From positions 186,001-250,000 of the forward strand of contig NZ_PYGK01000002.1 in assembly GCF_003014595.1 (NCBI RefSeq): a stretch of 64,000 bases of DNA, given 5' to 3'. This DNA is from Chitinophaga ginsengisoli (GTDB taxonomy: Bacteria; Bacteroidota; Bacteroidia; Chitinophagales; Chitinophagaceae). The notes beneath the pieces are model-generated. The model was given only the letters and a program-made list of their open reading frames with translations, was not told where the DNA came from and searched no databases. This document shows, piece after piece, positions 44,082-53,397 of the stretch. Positions within the stretch are counted from its first letter, which is position 1; every line of letters starts with the position of its first letter. A program made the translations under genes and the position numbers.

Positions 44082-44990
44082 ATGGATTTTGGTCGTGTTG
44101 ATCCGGCGTTGCTGGACGAAATAGATTTTACACTGCCGGCTGAACCGGCTTTTAATAAAACGGTCTTAAAAGGGAAACCGCTTAAGCAACCAAAGATCTA
44201 CCTGGGCTGCGCCAAATGGGGCCGTAAGGAATGGATCGGGAAGATCTATCCCAAAGGCACCAAAGAAGCCAATTTCCTGGATGAATATGTGCATCACTAC
44301 AACAGCATCGAACTGAATGCCACCCATTACAAGATATATGGCCCTGAAGCCATCGAAAAATGGGATGTGCGTGCGCAGGGAAAGGACTTCAAATTCTGCC
44401 CCAAGGTACCACAGTCCATCAGCCATTACAGCAACCTGATAGATGCCAGCCTCCAGACTACTTCCTTCCTGGAAGGTGTGCTCGCCTTCGGTGACCACCT
44501 GGGGCCCATCTTCCTGCAGGTCAGCGACAAATACTCCCCTAAAAGAAAGGATAACCTCTTCCGCTACCTCGAAAGCCTGCCCAAAGACCTCCAGTTCTTC
44601 CTGGAAGTGCGTCACCCTGACTGGTTCAGCGATGCCACCACCAGGGAGGAGCTATTCAGCACCCTTCATAAACTTAATGTAGGCGCTGTTATTACAGATA
44701 CCTCAGGCCGGCGGGATTGCGCGCACATGTATATGCCTATCTCCAAGGCCTTTATCCGTTTTGTCGGCAACAGCCTCCATCCTACCGATTATGTCCGTAT
44801 CGACGACTGGGTGAACCGTATGCACTACTGGCTGCAACATGGCCTGAAAGAGCTGTATTTCTTCATGCACATGCATGATGAGGCTTATTCCCCCGAACTG
44901 ACCGTCTACCTGGTGGACAAGTTCAAAGAGGTCTGCGGCATCCAGTTACAGAAGCCCACATTCATCGCCCAGCAGAATACTTTGTTCTGA
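44082..44990 (+). CDS. DUF72 family protein
   Basis: 302 residues from ATG 44082 (MDFGRVDPALLDEIDF); a longer frame from 44022 is not needed. It is a TIM-barrel-like DUF72 (YecE) protein: KIYLGCAKWGRKEWIGKIYP, EYVHHYNSIELNATHYKIYG, FKFCPKVPQSISHY, LFFLEVRHPDW-like FFLEVRHPDWF, and a final ELYFFMHMHDE. The biochemical role of DUF72 is not established. TACCTTCG, one mismatch from the promoter box, lies 20 nt upstream. Confidence 0.9.
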   Translation: MDFGRVDPALLDEIDFTLPAEPAFNKTVLKGKPLKQPKIYLGCAKWGRKEWIGKIYPKGTKEANFLDEYVHHYNSIELNATHYKIYGPEAIEKWDVRAQGKDFKFCPKVPQSISHYSNLIDASLQTTSFLEGVLAFGDHLGPIFLQVSDKYSPKRKDNLFRYLESLPKDLQFFLEVRHPDWFSDATTREELFSTLHKLNVGAVITDTSGRRDCAHMYMPISKAFIRFVGNSLHPTDYVRIDDWVNRMHYWLQHGLKELYFFMHMHDEAYSPELTVYLVDKFKEVCGIQLQKPTFIAQQNTLF

Positions 44991-45092
44991 TGCAGCCGGT
45001 ATGCGGCGTCAAATGGAACTTAATTGGAATTGTAGTTGTGTCCCAACTTTCTAAATATTAATTTTACTCTCTGAAAAGGGAAGTTTAATAAT

Positions 45093-48023
45093 ATGCGAGA
45101 ACAGCTTAGGGGATTGGCCCGTGATCTGACGGGTACACTATATGACGATGACACCATGCGTACCCTATACGCCACCGATGCATCAGCCTACCGTGAAATG
45201 CCACTGGCCGTGGCAATTCCGGCCAATGAACAGGATATAAAAACATTGATCGCCTTCGCCCGCGCCAATAAAACCTCACTCATCCCCCGTACTGCCGGTA
45301 CTTCCCTCGCAGGACAGGTAGTCGGAAACGGGATTATAGTAGATGTTTCAAGAACTTTCACTAAGATACTGGAAATCAATACGGAAGAACATTGGGTAAG
45401 GGTACAGCCAGGCGTCATCCGCGACGAACTGAACATGTTCCTCAAGCCCTATGGCTTCTACTTCGGACCAGAAACCTCTACCGCCAACAGGGCGATGATT
45501 GGAGGAATGGTCGGTAATAACTCCTGTGGCTCCAACTCCGTAGTATACGGCAGCACCCGTGAACACCTGCTGGAAGTAAAGGCCATCCTTAGCGACGGAT
45601 CAGATGTGGTTTTCAATTCCATTTCATCCGACGAGTTCCATGCCCGCTGTGAGAAGAATGACAACAGCCTGGAAACAGCTGTATACCGTCAGATCCGCAC
45701 TATGCTGGGCAACCATAACAACCAGGAAGAGATCCGTAGGGAATTTCCCAAACCCAGCATTACCCGCCGTAATACAGGGTATGCCATCGACCTCTTGCTG
45801 GAAACAGCGCCCTTCACTGCCGGTCAGGAAGCGTTCAACTTCTGTAAACTGATCGCAGGCTCTGAAGGTACCCTGGCCTTCCTGACTGAGATCAAACTAA
45901 ATGTATCTCCACTGCCGCCCAAAGAAACCGGGCTGCTCTGCATACACTTCAATAACATCGACGAGTCCCTGCGCGCCAATATTATTGCTATGCAATATAA
46001 ACCCAGCGCCAGCGAACTGATTGACCACTACATCCTGGAATGTACCAAAGACAATATTGAACAAAGCAAGAACCGCTTCTTTGTTCAGGGTGATCCTGGT
46101 GCCATCCTCGTAGTAGAGTTCTGCCGGGATACCCGGGATGCCATCACGGAGGTGGCCAACCGTCTCATCGCAGAGCTACAGGCCGCCGGACTGGGTTACC
46201 ACTTCCCTGTGTTATTTGGCGACGATACCAAGAAGATCTGGACACTGCGTAAAGCCGGTCTGGGACTGCTGAGTAACCTGCCGGGCGACGAAAAAGCGGT
46301 TCCCGTGATCGAGGACACCGCTATCGATATTGATGATCTTCCGGCTTATATCCGCGATTTCAACGATATCCTTAAACAATATGGCCTCACCGCTGTCCAC
46401 TATGCACATGCCGGTAGTGGTGAGATCCACCTTCGTCCCATCATCAACCTGAAAACAGCAGAAGGAAATCTCCTGTTCAGGAAGATCGCAGAAGAAATAG
46501 CCACCCTGGTAAAGAAATATAAAGGCTCCCTCAGTGGAGAACATGGCGATGGCCGTCTGCGTGGTGAATTCATCCGCCAGATGATCGGGGAGAAAAACTA
46601 TACCCTTTTACGTGACCTGAAATATACCTGGGACCCGGAAAATATCTTCAATCCGAATAAGATCGTTGATACGCCCAGTATGAACAGCATGCTACGTTAT
46701 ACGCCCGGACAGAAAGCACCCCAGCTGAACACCGTATTCCACTTCCCGGAACAGACTATCCTCCAGCATGCGGAGCAGTGTAATGGCTCCGGCGACTGCC
46801 GTAAGACCGAAAAGAGCGGTGGTACCATGTGTCCAAGCTATATGGCTACCCGTAACGAAAAAGATACTACCCGCGCCAGGGCGAACATCCTCCGTGAGTT
46901 CCTGACGCATTCCAATAAAGAGAACCGTTTCGATCATAAAGAGATCTACGAGGTGCTGGACCTCTGCCTGGCTTGTAAAGGCTGTAAATCAGAATGTCCT
47001 TCCAACGTAGACATGGCCAAGCTGAAAATGGAATTCCTCCAGCATTATTACGATGCCAATGGTGTTCCGTTCAGGGCTAAACTGATCAGCAATTTCACCC
47101 GCCTGAATGGCCTGGCTACTATCGTACCGGGTATTTATAACTGGATGGTGAATACACCGCTTACCGGCAACCTGATTAAGAAGACTTCCGGCTTTGCACA
47201 GAAACGTTCCCTGCCGGAGCTGCAGTCCACTACACTCAGAAGCTGGTTCAAAAAACAGTGGCCCCGTGAAAAGACAGCACAATCCTCCGTTAAGAAAAAG
47301 GTATACCTCTTCTGTGACGAGTTTACCAACTTCAATGATACGCATATAGGTATCAAGGCAGTTAAACTGTTGCACCGCCTTGGATATGATGTACAGATGA
47401 TCGAACATCCTGAAAGTGCCCGCGCCTGGATGTCAAAAGGATTACTGCGCAAGGCCCGCAACTTTGCAGAAGAAAACGTACGCATCTTCAGTGAGATCAT
47501 TAATAAGGAGGTGCCTTTACTGGGTGTAGAACCATCCGCCATTCTCAGTTTCAGGGACGAATATCCAGACCTGGTAAGGGAAGAGCTGAGAGAAAAGGCA
47601 AAGAAGCTTTCATCGAATGTATTCCTGATAGATGAATTCCTGAGTAAAGAAGCTGCTGCCGGCAATATCCCTGCTACGCTCTTTACCAGTGAGAAAAGGC
47701 AGGTCAAACTACATGGTCACTGTCAGCAGAAAGCCTTGTCTACGCCACTGCACAGCAAAAATATCCTGTCATTACCTGCCAACTATTCCGTGGAGATCAT
47801 CCCTTCCGGTTGTTGTGGTATGGCGGGTTCTTTTGGCTATGAGAAAGAGCACTATGATCTCTCCATGCAGATCGGTGAGCTGGTGTTATTCCCTGCAGTA
47901 CGCAACGCCGCTGAAGAAACGATCATCGCGGCTCCCGGCACCAGTTGCAGGCACCAGGTAAAAGACGGTACAGGCCGTAAATCCATGCATCCGGTAGAGA
48001 TCCTGTATGATGCATTAGTATAA
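45093..48023 (+). CDS. FAD-linked oxidase fused to 4Fe-4S and CCG domains (GlcD/YdiJ-like)
   Basis: 976 residues. The FAD_binding_4 domain (about 35-210: IPRTAGTSLAGQVVGNG, MIGGMVGNNSCGSNS) and the FAD-oxidase C domain (about 270-535, SGEHGDGRLRGEF) are followed by two 4Fe-4S motifs near 562-580 and 624-636 (CLACKGCKSECPS). A C-terminal CCG iron-sulfur domain has HGHCQQKAL near 873 and SGCCGMAGS near 905. This fusion oxidises 2-hydroxyacids such as D-lactate, D-2-hydroxyglutarate or glycolate and passes electrons towards quinone. The substrate is not fixed by sequence. Confidence 0.93.
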   Translation: MREQLRGLARDLTGTLYDDDTMRTLYATDASAYREMPLAVAIPANEQDIKTLIAFARANKTSLIPRTAGTSLAGQVVGNGIIVDVSRTFTKILEINTEEHWVRVQPGVIRDELNMFLKPYGFYFGPETSTANRAMIGGMVGNNSCGSNSVVYGSTREHLLEVKAILSDGSDVVFNSISSDEFHARCEKNDNSLETAVYRQIRTMLGNHNNQEEIRREFPKPSITRRNTGYAIDLLLETAPFTAGQEAFNFCKLIAGSEGTLAFLTEIKLNVSPLPPKETGLLCIHFNNIDESLRANIIAMQYKPSASELIDHYILECTKDNIEQSKNRFFVQGDPGAILVVEFCRDTRDAITEVANRLIAELQAAGLGYHFPVLFGDDTKKIWTLRKAGLGLLSNLPGDEKAVPVIEDTAIDIDDLPAYIRDFNDILKQYGLTAVHYAHAGSGEIHLRPIINLKTAEGNLLFRKIAEEIATLVKKYKGSLSGEHGDGRLRGEFIRQMIGEKNYTLLRDLKYTWDPENIFNPNKIVDTPSMNSMLRYTPGQKAPQLNTVFHFPEQTILQHAEQCNGSGDCRKTEKSGGTMCPSYMATRNEKDTTRARANILREFLTHSNKENRFDHKEIYEVLDLCLACKGCKSECPSNVDMAKLKMEFLQHYYDANGVPFRAKLISNFTRLNGLATIVPGIYNWMVNTPLTGNLIKKTSGFAQKRSLPELQSTTLRSWFKKQWPREKTAQSSVKKKVYLFCDEFTNFNDTHIGIKAVKLLHRLGYDVQMIEHPESARAWMSKGLLRKARNFAEENVRIFSEIINKEVPLLGVEPSAILSFRDEYPDLVREELREKAKKLSSNVFLIDEFLSKEAAAGNIPATLFTSEKRQVKLHGHCQQKALSTPLHSKNILSLPANYSVEIIPSGCCGMAGSFGYEKEHYDLSMQIGELVLFPAVRNAAEETIIAAPGTSCRHQVKDGTGRKSMHPVEILYDALV

Positions 48024-48046
48024 CACAAGATCTTATCTATAATATA

Positions 48047-48075
48047 AAAGGCAGACCCATTACAGGTCTGCCTTT
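48047..48075. terminator. terminator after the FAD/Fe-S oxidoreductase, possibly bidirectional
   Basis: A perfect 11-bp stem AAAGGCAGACC / GGTCTGCCTTT with a 7-nt loop, followed by CCGTTTTTAA on the plus strand, 24 bp beyond the stop codon and facing the convergent inositol oxygenase gene. Confidence 0.82.
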
Positions 48076-48099
48076 CCGTTTTTAAACACAAATGGCAAA

Positions 48100-48984
48100 T
48101 TACAACCTGATTGTAGCAGGTAAATATTTTGCTATAAGATCCTCATAGTATGGCTTTAATTCGCTTATAACCGGAGGTTTTGGACTTTTTGAATAGAGAT
48201 CGTACGGATTGAATTTCTTTACCCATTCAAACATTTCATAATCGTGCTCATTCATCAGATGCGCATAAGCGTCTTCGCGATGCTGTGCATAAAAAGAGTG
48301 ATAGCGGATCATGTATAATGCCGGTTCAGGCATATGATCTTTCACCATCTGGTAAAGATATTCGTCATGGCCCCATGACATGTCCACCTGATTCAGTCCA
48401 CAGTTAGGACTATATACACCGTATTTGGTATTATAACGTTCATCCTTTGCATCAGGATTGTCGGCAAAGAATTCAGGATATACTATTTTATCGGAGTGCT
48501 GGCAGCCTACGGGGAAGGTATCTCCCACTACAGCCCATTGTGGTTCACCAAACAGGCAAAGCACCTTGCCCATGTCATGAATGAAGCCGGTCAGTACAAA
48601 CCAGTCAGGATGACCGTCGGCTCTGATCGCTTCTGCTGTCTGCAGCAGGTGTTGTAACTGGTCCAGCTCAATGTCCGGATCAGAATCGTCCACAAGGGTA
48701 TTGAGGAACTCCATGGCACCCCAAACCGGCATTTCCTTTCTGCTGAAAGCCAGGAACTCTTTTTTCTTCTCCTGCACAAAATCGTAGGTCTGGTATTTAT
48801 GATTCAAGCGGTAGAACTCACGCACGGTGTCCCTTCCCGGATTATCATAATTCCTGTATTCCTCTTTGGATTTGGCTGTTTCCGGAACCCCAGGTTCGGG
48901 ATAGCGTAATACCACATCGTCTTCCCATTGTTCTATGCTTTGCAATGGATTTAATTGTTCACCGGAAAATTCATTCGAGTTCAT
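48100..48984 (-). CDS. myo-inositol oxygenase
   Basis: 294 residues from ATG 48984 (MNSNEFSGEQ), giving the family length. It opens myo-inositol to D-glucuronate using O2 and a di-iron centre. Di-iron ligands are visible in an HD-like layout: LTGFIHDMGKVL, the WAVVGDTFPVGCQHSDKIV segment, WGHDEYLYQMVKDH, and YHSFYAQH near the end. LNSTFxD-type contacts (NPYDLYSK) close the protein. It lies next to a sodium:solute symporter gene on the same strand, about 500 bp upstream, which suggests import and oxidation of inositol. Such enzymes are mainly eukaryotic, but Bacteroidota homologues exist. Confidence 0.92.
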   Translation of the reverse strand: MNSNEFSGEQLNPLQSIEQWEDDVVLRYPEPGVPETAKSKEEYRNYDNPGRDTVREFYRLNHKYQTYDFVQEKKKEFLAFSRKEMPVWGAMEFLNTLVDDSDPDIELDQLQHLLQTAEAIRADGHPDWFVLTGFIHDMGKVLCLFGEPQWAVVGDTFPVGCQHSDKIVYPEFFADNPDAKDERYNTKYGVYSPNCGLNQVDMSWGHDEYLYQMVKDHMPEPALYMIRYHSFYAQHREDAYAHLMNEHDYEMFEWVKKFNPYDLYSKSPKPPVISELKPYYEDLIAKYLPATIRL

Positions 48985-49145
48985 AATTCGTGGATTGAAT
49001 GTTGGAGAATAATAGCTAGTCTGCACTACCAATTTACAGATTTCAATCGATTTCCGCAAATAATATATGTGGAAAATATGGGGTAAATGGAGGGTTGTTG
49101 TGTTCCCCGGGGATACATCGCCAGGAGCGTATGTATTCGGTATCT

Positions 49146-49294
49146 ATTCGGTGGAGATTCCGCAGAGGCTATATCCTATAGGCCCATTACTATAGCATTA
49201 TAGGCACTTCCTATAGCGATCGCTATAGAATAGTGCCTGTAATGTAGGACTAGAGAGCCTATAGGATATAGCCTCCACTATAGTCGCACCGAAT
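49146..49294. repeat. 149-bp nested palindrome rich in CTATAG
   Basis: Perfect arm pairs all centre on 49220: ATTCGGTG / CACCGAAT at the ends, a 19-bp arm at 49165-49183 matching 49257-49275, CATTATAGGCACT / AGTGCCTGTAATG (one change) at 49196 and 49232, and the central 18-bp palindrome CTATAGCGATCGCTATAG at 49211-49228. Roughly three quarters of the 74-bp halves pair. It lies in the 503-bp gap between the inositol oxygenase and symporter genes. Confidence 0.9.
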
Positions 49295-49330
49295 CCCAAG
49301 CGAAGCCGGCCCCTCATCAAAACGGTATTA

Positions 49331-49384
49331 ACAAACCACAATAGGACTCCTATGGAGTCCCATTGTTTGTAGCCCGGGGTACTA
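49331..49384 (+). repeat. dispersed hairpin element, copy 1
   Basis: ACAAACCACAAT, then the stem GGACTCC-TAT-GGAGTCC (49344-49360), then CATTGTTTGTAGC and CCGGGGTA. The outer segments ACAAAC and GTTTGT also pair. The same flanks with a different stem recur at 57899-57962 and 58041-58098. Confidence 0.65.
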
Positions 49385-49423
49385 AACTGTTTATATAAAC
49401 GAAGATCCTGCTATCAACTACAT

Positions 49424-49463
49424 AAAAAAGGCGTCCTGATAACGATATCAGGACGCCTTTTTT
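49424..49463 (-). terminator. terminator of the symporter gene
   Basis: A perfect 17-bp stem AAAAAAGGCGTCCTGAT / ATCAGGACGCCTTTTTT with a 6-nt loop, just after the symporter stop on the minus strand. Confidence 0.9.
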
Positions 49464-49487
49464 ATGTAGATATGGTCTCTTTACCGA

Positions 49488-51179
49488 CTACCAGAATACA
49501 GTATACAACGCCGCCAGTACGCCCATAATGATCACGCTTCCTACAATGAAGCCCGGAGAGCTCTTGAACAAAGATTTATCAATCTCTATTACACGTTTCT
49601 GCGACTTGCTCCTGCTATCCGCCAATGTGATGATGATCATCAGTAACACAAGCACTACAAACACCATGGTCATACGGTCGAGGAACGGAATTTCATATAC
49701 CCCTTTATCATTAGGCACCGCCAGTCCCCAGTTATATAAGGGAGACAGGTCCATCCATAAAGGTATGAATTTCAGTACCGTCGACAATGGTATGGTCAGC
49801 ACTGCTGCTGCCAGGGCAGCTTTCGAAGTAGTCCGTTTCCAGAAGAAGCCCAGCAGGAAAATAGCCAGTACACCCGGAGAAATGAAGCCAACGTAATCCT
49901 GTATGAATTGGTACGCCTGATCCAGCGTGGTTAAAGCCGGCGCCACCAGGCTGGCTATTATCATGGCCACGATCACTGTGATACGGCCTACTTTTACCAG
50001 TTGCTTCTCAGAAGCCTCTTTGTTGAAATAACGATGATAAATATCCAGCGAGAAAATAGTAGAGATACTGTTTGCTTTACCCGCCAGTGATGCCACGATC
50101 GCTGCCGTCAATGCGGCAAAGGCCAGCCCTTTCAGCCCTTCCGGCAGAAGGTTCATCAGGGTCGGATAGGCCTGATCCGGTTTAATCACACCTGCTGCGT
50201 TGCGAAGTTCCTCATTGAACACGCCCTCCTGGAAAAGCACATAAGCGGTAATACCCGGCAATACAGCTATCACGGGAATGAGCAGTTTCAGGAATGCGGC
50301 AAACAGGATACCACTGCGCGCCGTTTTGAGGTCAGCACCCAGGGCACGCTGGATGATGTATTGGTTACATCCCCAGTAGTTCAGGTTATTGATCCACATC
50401 CCGCCTATCAGTACAGACAGGCCTGGCAGGTCCTTATAATAATTATGTTCTTTCGAGAAGATCATGTGGAAATGGGAATCAGCCTTTTCACGTACCAGCG
50501 ATAACCCTTTCAGAATATTTTCGCCATATCCGAAATGAGTGGACACCATACGTAAAGCGAGATAGGTAGTGGCCAGTCCGCCGATGATCAACACGAACAC
50601 CTGTATCACGTCCGTATAACCGATCACCTTCATCCCTCCCAGGGTCACGATCACGGCAAAAACAGACAGGCCGACAATACACCAGACGAATGGGATACCG
50701 GAAATAGCTGTTATGGCCAGGGCGCCCAGGTAAATAATGGATGTCAGGTTTACAAACACATATACCAGCAACCAGAAAATGGCCATGATGGTACTCACCG
50801 TAGAATTATAACGCTCCAGCAGGAACTGGGGCATAGTGTAGATCTTATTCTTGAGGTACACCGGTATAAAAAACACGGCCACAATAATGAGCGTAGCGGC
50901 CGCCATCCATTCATAAGTAGAGATGGCCAGTCCGAGGGCAAAGCCGGAACCTGACTGCCCTATAAAGTGTTCCGCCGAAATATTGGATGCGATCAGGGAG
51001 GCCCCTATCGCCCACCAGGTAAGAGAGCCCTCCGCCAGGAAAAAGTCCTTGGTGCTGGTCGTTTTTGCCCGCTTGCGCTGATAGATGTAGTAACCATACC
51101 CGGCCACAATAACGAAATAAACGAGGAATACCAGGTAGTCCCAGTACCTTAAGTGGTGTGTATCAGTCAATTGATTCAT
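49488..51179 (-). CDS. sodium:solute symporter (SGLT/SSS family), candidate myo-inositol importer
   Basis: 563 residues with about 14 membrane helices. SSS features are the N-terminal KTTSTKDFFLAEGSLTWWAIGASLIASNISAEHFIG (sugar-type SGLT signature on helix 1), GGMKVIGYTDVIQVFVLIIGG (helix 5 region), and ALTAAIVASLAGKANSISTIFSLDIY, the conserved Na+-site helix 8. This subgroup carries sugars and inositols. Proximity to the inositol oxygenase gene on the same strand suggests myo-inositol, which is inference. The membrane helix content and length are normal. No exact promoter box was recognised near its ATG. Confidence 0.92.
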   Translation of the reverse strand: MNQLTDTHHLRYWDYLVFLVYFVIVAGYGYYIYQRKRAKTTSTKDFFLAEGSLTWWAIGASLIASNISAEHFIGQSGSGFALGLAISTYEWMAAATLIIVAVFFIPVYLKNKIYTMPQFLLERYNSTVSTIMAIFWLLVYVFVNLTSIIYLGALAITAISGIPFVWCIVGLSVFAVIVTLGGMKVIGYTDVIQVFVLIIGGLATTYLALRMVSTHFGYGENILKGLSLVREKADSHFHMIFSKEHNYYKDLPGLSVLIGGMWINNLNYWGCNQYIIQRALGADLKTARSGILFAAFLKLLIPVIAVLPGITAYVLFQEGVFNEELRNAAGVIKPDQAYPTLMNLLPEGLKGLAFAALTAAIVASLAGKANSISTIFSLDIYHRYFNKEASEKQLVKVGRITVIVAMIIASLVAPALTTLDQAYQFIQDYVGFISPGVLAIFLLGFFWKRTTSKAALAAAVLTIPLSTVLKFIPLWMDLSPLYNWGLAVPNDKGVYEIPFLDRMTMVFVVLVLLMIIITLADSRSKSQKRVIEIDKSLFKSSPGFIVGSVIIMGVLAALYTVFW

Positions 51180-51334
51180 ATCTGGAAGTTAATGTCCGCA
51201 GATAAAGCCTGCAGACCGTGGCATTAAGTTAGATAGTATAAAAAACGGAGCAAGATACTCAAATAAGCATTATTTCAAATAGTCCGCTCATATAATTGAT
51301 AACATGGCCCCATAGCCGGTGGACGATTTTTATA

Positions 51335-51342
51335 TATATTTA
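51335..51342 (+). promoter_or_regulatory. possible -7 box TATATTTA
   Basis: Seven of eight matches to TAnnTTTG, ending 5 nt before the ATG at 51348, in the same close arrangement as other leaderless-type starts of this window. Confidence 0.4.
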
Positions 51343-51347
51343 CCCGT

Positions 51348-52379
51348 ATGTTAGAAGTAGATAAAAAGGAAGCGTACCTTTTACAGAAGGCTATCCGTCA
51401 ATGGGAATCCGAATCGCTGATCACGCCGGAACAGGCTGGCCGGCTGAAAGAAACCTGGCGGATCAGGGAGGGCGACTGGCAGGTAGTGACGCTGTATATC
51501 TTCATCGCAGCTATCTCCTGTGCCCTGATGGCCTTCGGGTCACTGGTGCTGGATGAAAAATGGATTGAGGTGTTACGTCTTAAATTCTCCCTCACAGATG
51601 GCATTATTTCTACACTTTTCGCGGCGCTGACCGTATTCCTCTGTTTTCATGGTTACCGGCGCCAGCACAGGCATCCTGACTATTCCCTTAACCGGGAGCT
51701 ATTCTGGCTGCTGCCGATACTGAGTGTCGGCGTCAGCGTGGTATACCTGGGAAAGACACTCCTGTATCTTAATGGCAACTACGGCGTATTCTGGCTACTG
51801 GCCACCGCCACCTATGGCATCCTGGGAATCTTATTGTCCTCGCGCCTGCTCTGGACGGCCACGCTCCTCTGCCTGATACCGGCTTATGTAAAACTGACCT
51901 ACTATATCTCCGGCGACTCCTTTTTCCTGGGCATGAATCTCCCCTTCCGGATGATCTTACTGGCAATTATCATGACCTGCGTTCACCTGCTGCTCCGTCA
52001 TAATCGTTTATACAAACAGGTAGGAGATATTACCTGGGCGGGCAGCTGGTTGTTACTGCTCCTTGCCGGCTGGATGATCTCTATTTTCGGTAATTCCGCC
52101 ACCTGGGATGAATGGCAACATGTAAGACAGGTGCAATTGCTCTGGTGGGTAGCAGCGTTTACGGTATTGTGTGTGCTCGTGTTGATCTGGGGAATTAAAA
52201 AGCATGATGCCATGCTGAGGGATATGGCCGTGTTGTTTTTACTACTGGACCTGTATACACGTTATTTTGAATACCTCTGGGACCGTACGCATAAAGGTGT
52301 ATTCTTCACGATTCTGGCCTTGTCCTTCTGGTGGTTAGGGAAACTGCTGGAAAAGAGGTTAAAGAAAACCCGGGGGTAG
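51348..52379 (+). CDS. polytopic membrane protein, DUF2157-like
   Basis: 343 residues. A short soluble N-terminus (1-about 45, helical: AIRQWESESLITPEQAGRL, resembling the N-terminal part of DUF2157 proteins) is followed by about ten hydrophobic helices to the end, and a basic tail KRLKKTRG. No catalytic motif is seen. Function unknown. It stands alone on the plus strand and its stop lies inside a terminator hairpin facing the convergent terpene cyclase gene. Confidence 0.75.
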   Translation: MLEVDKKEAYLLQKAIRQWESESLITPEQAGRLKETWRIREGDWQVVTLYIFIAAISCALMAFGSLVLDEKWIEVLRLKFSLTDGIISTLFAALTVFLCFHGYRRQHRHPDYSLNRELFWLLPILSVGVSVVYLGKTLLYLNGNYGVFWLLATATYGILGILLSSRLLWTATLLCLIPAYVKLTYYISGDSFFLGMNLPFRMILLAIIMTCVHLLLRHNRLYKQVGDITWAGSWLLLLLAGWMISIFGNSATWDEWQHVRQVQLLWWVAAFTVLCVLVLIWGIKKHDAMLRDMAVLFLLLDLYTRYFEYLWDRTHKGVFFTILALSFWWLGKLLEKRLKKTRG

Positions 52380-52390
52380 TAGTCCCCGGG
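52369..52390. terminator. hairpin at the end of the DUF2157-like gene
   Basis: The inverted repeat CCCGGGG / CCCCGGG with an 8-nt loop spans the stop codon of the plus-strand gene and lies 10 bp from the stop of the convergent cyclase gene. Confidence 0.55.
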
Positions 52391-52399
52391 CTTGTCCAT

Positions 52400-53365
52400 C
52401 TATTTCCCGACCAGCACTTCCACTTCTCTCACCTGATACCTGCCGGTATCAAGGAAGCTCCAGTCATAATTTGCTGTGATCCAGGAGCGCAGTACAGACA
52501 GGAATCTTTCCAGTTCCTTGTCCAGGTCAGCGCCAAAGGAAGGCAGCAATTTCTCCAGGGCGGTAAACAGTTTTACTTCTTCATTGTGCATCCGCAGGGT
52601 TTCATTAACGGCATCCTGTAAGGGGATATTCCGTTCATGTTGCAGCACTAATACAAGATTGTGTACATCTCCCTGACGGGCTTCTTTCGCACAGGAGAAG
52701 ATGTCGTTGGCCCAGCATACAATGTTGTTACAGGCCAGTACGAGACGTTGTACAATAAAATGTTGCAGGATGTGAGCGGGCAGATAAACTTTTTCGATGA
52801 TCTCTATCGCTTCCACATCGGCGAACAATGCTCCGGTATAAGGGCGCATGGTAACGTATTCCGCAACGGTAGGCGTAACACCAGCCGCTCTGTTGCCTGC
52901 TTCCCAGTGGCAGGAAGTAAAGTATTCCTCCATACTACGGATAAATCTTGCCTGCCATGCAGTGTCTCCAATGGCCTGCATACGATCCCATATGTCGGTG
53001 AAACTCCTGCCTAAAATAGAATCGATAGGTGTATTATGTTTCAGAATGTCCATAAAGCCGTCTGTGACCTGTTCCAGAGAAAGGGCTTTTTTGCCCAATT
53101 GTGCTTCATCGCATTGATCGTCCAACATGAATAGCCAGGTATTAAAGTTGGCAATGATACACAGTTCATGAAAGTCGGCATTCGGAAAGGCGCGGGCGGC
53201 AAGCCATGCGAATCTTGATCTGTCGAACCGGGCTAAGGCTTCGGGAGTAGTAACGAATCCGAAGGATTGTACCCATTGGCGGTTCTGTTCGTGGGCTGCT
53301 GTTACAAATTGGTTAATAGAAGAGGGAAACGGATAGGCTATCCGTGGCAAGGTGATCGTTGGCAT
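52400..53365 (-). CDS. class I terpene cyclase
   Basis: 321 residues, all-helical, the typical length of bacterial class I terpene synthases. All signature elements are in place: the aspartate-rich motif DDQCDE at 82-87, the pyrophosphate sensor Arg174 (MRPYTG) exactly 46 residues before the NSE motif, NDIFSCAKE with Asn220, Ser224 and Glu228, and the C-terminal Arg309-Tyr310 pair. It would ionise a linear prenyl diphosphate (FPP or GGPP) and cyclise it in the cytosol. Product cannot be predicted. It lies 32 bp downstream of an IPP isomerase gene on the same strand, so an idi-cyclase operon. Chitinophaga is known to have such cyclases. Confidence 0.92.
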   Translation of the reverse strand: MPTITLPRIAYPFPSSINQFVTAAHEQNRQWVQSFGFVTTPEALARFDRSRFAWLAARAFPNADFHELCIIANFNTWLFMLDDQCDEAQLGKKALSLEQVTDGFMDILKHNTPIDSILGRSFTDIWDRMQAIGDTAWQARFIRSMEEYFTSCHWEAGNRAAGVTPTVAEYVTMRPYTGALFADVEAIEIIEKVYLPAHILQHFIVQRLVLACNNIVCWANDIFSCAKEARQGDVHNLVLVLQHERNIPLQDAVNETLRMHNEEVKLFTALEKLLPSFGADLDKELERFLSVLRSWITANYDWSFLDTGRYQVREVEVLVGK

Positions 53366-53397
53366 AGTAAAAAATGGTTAAGAGGTGAATGGGCCTT

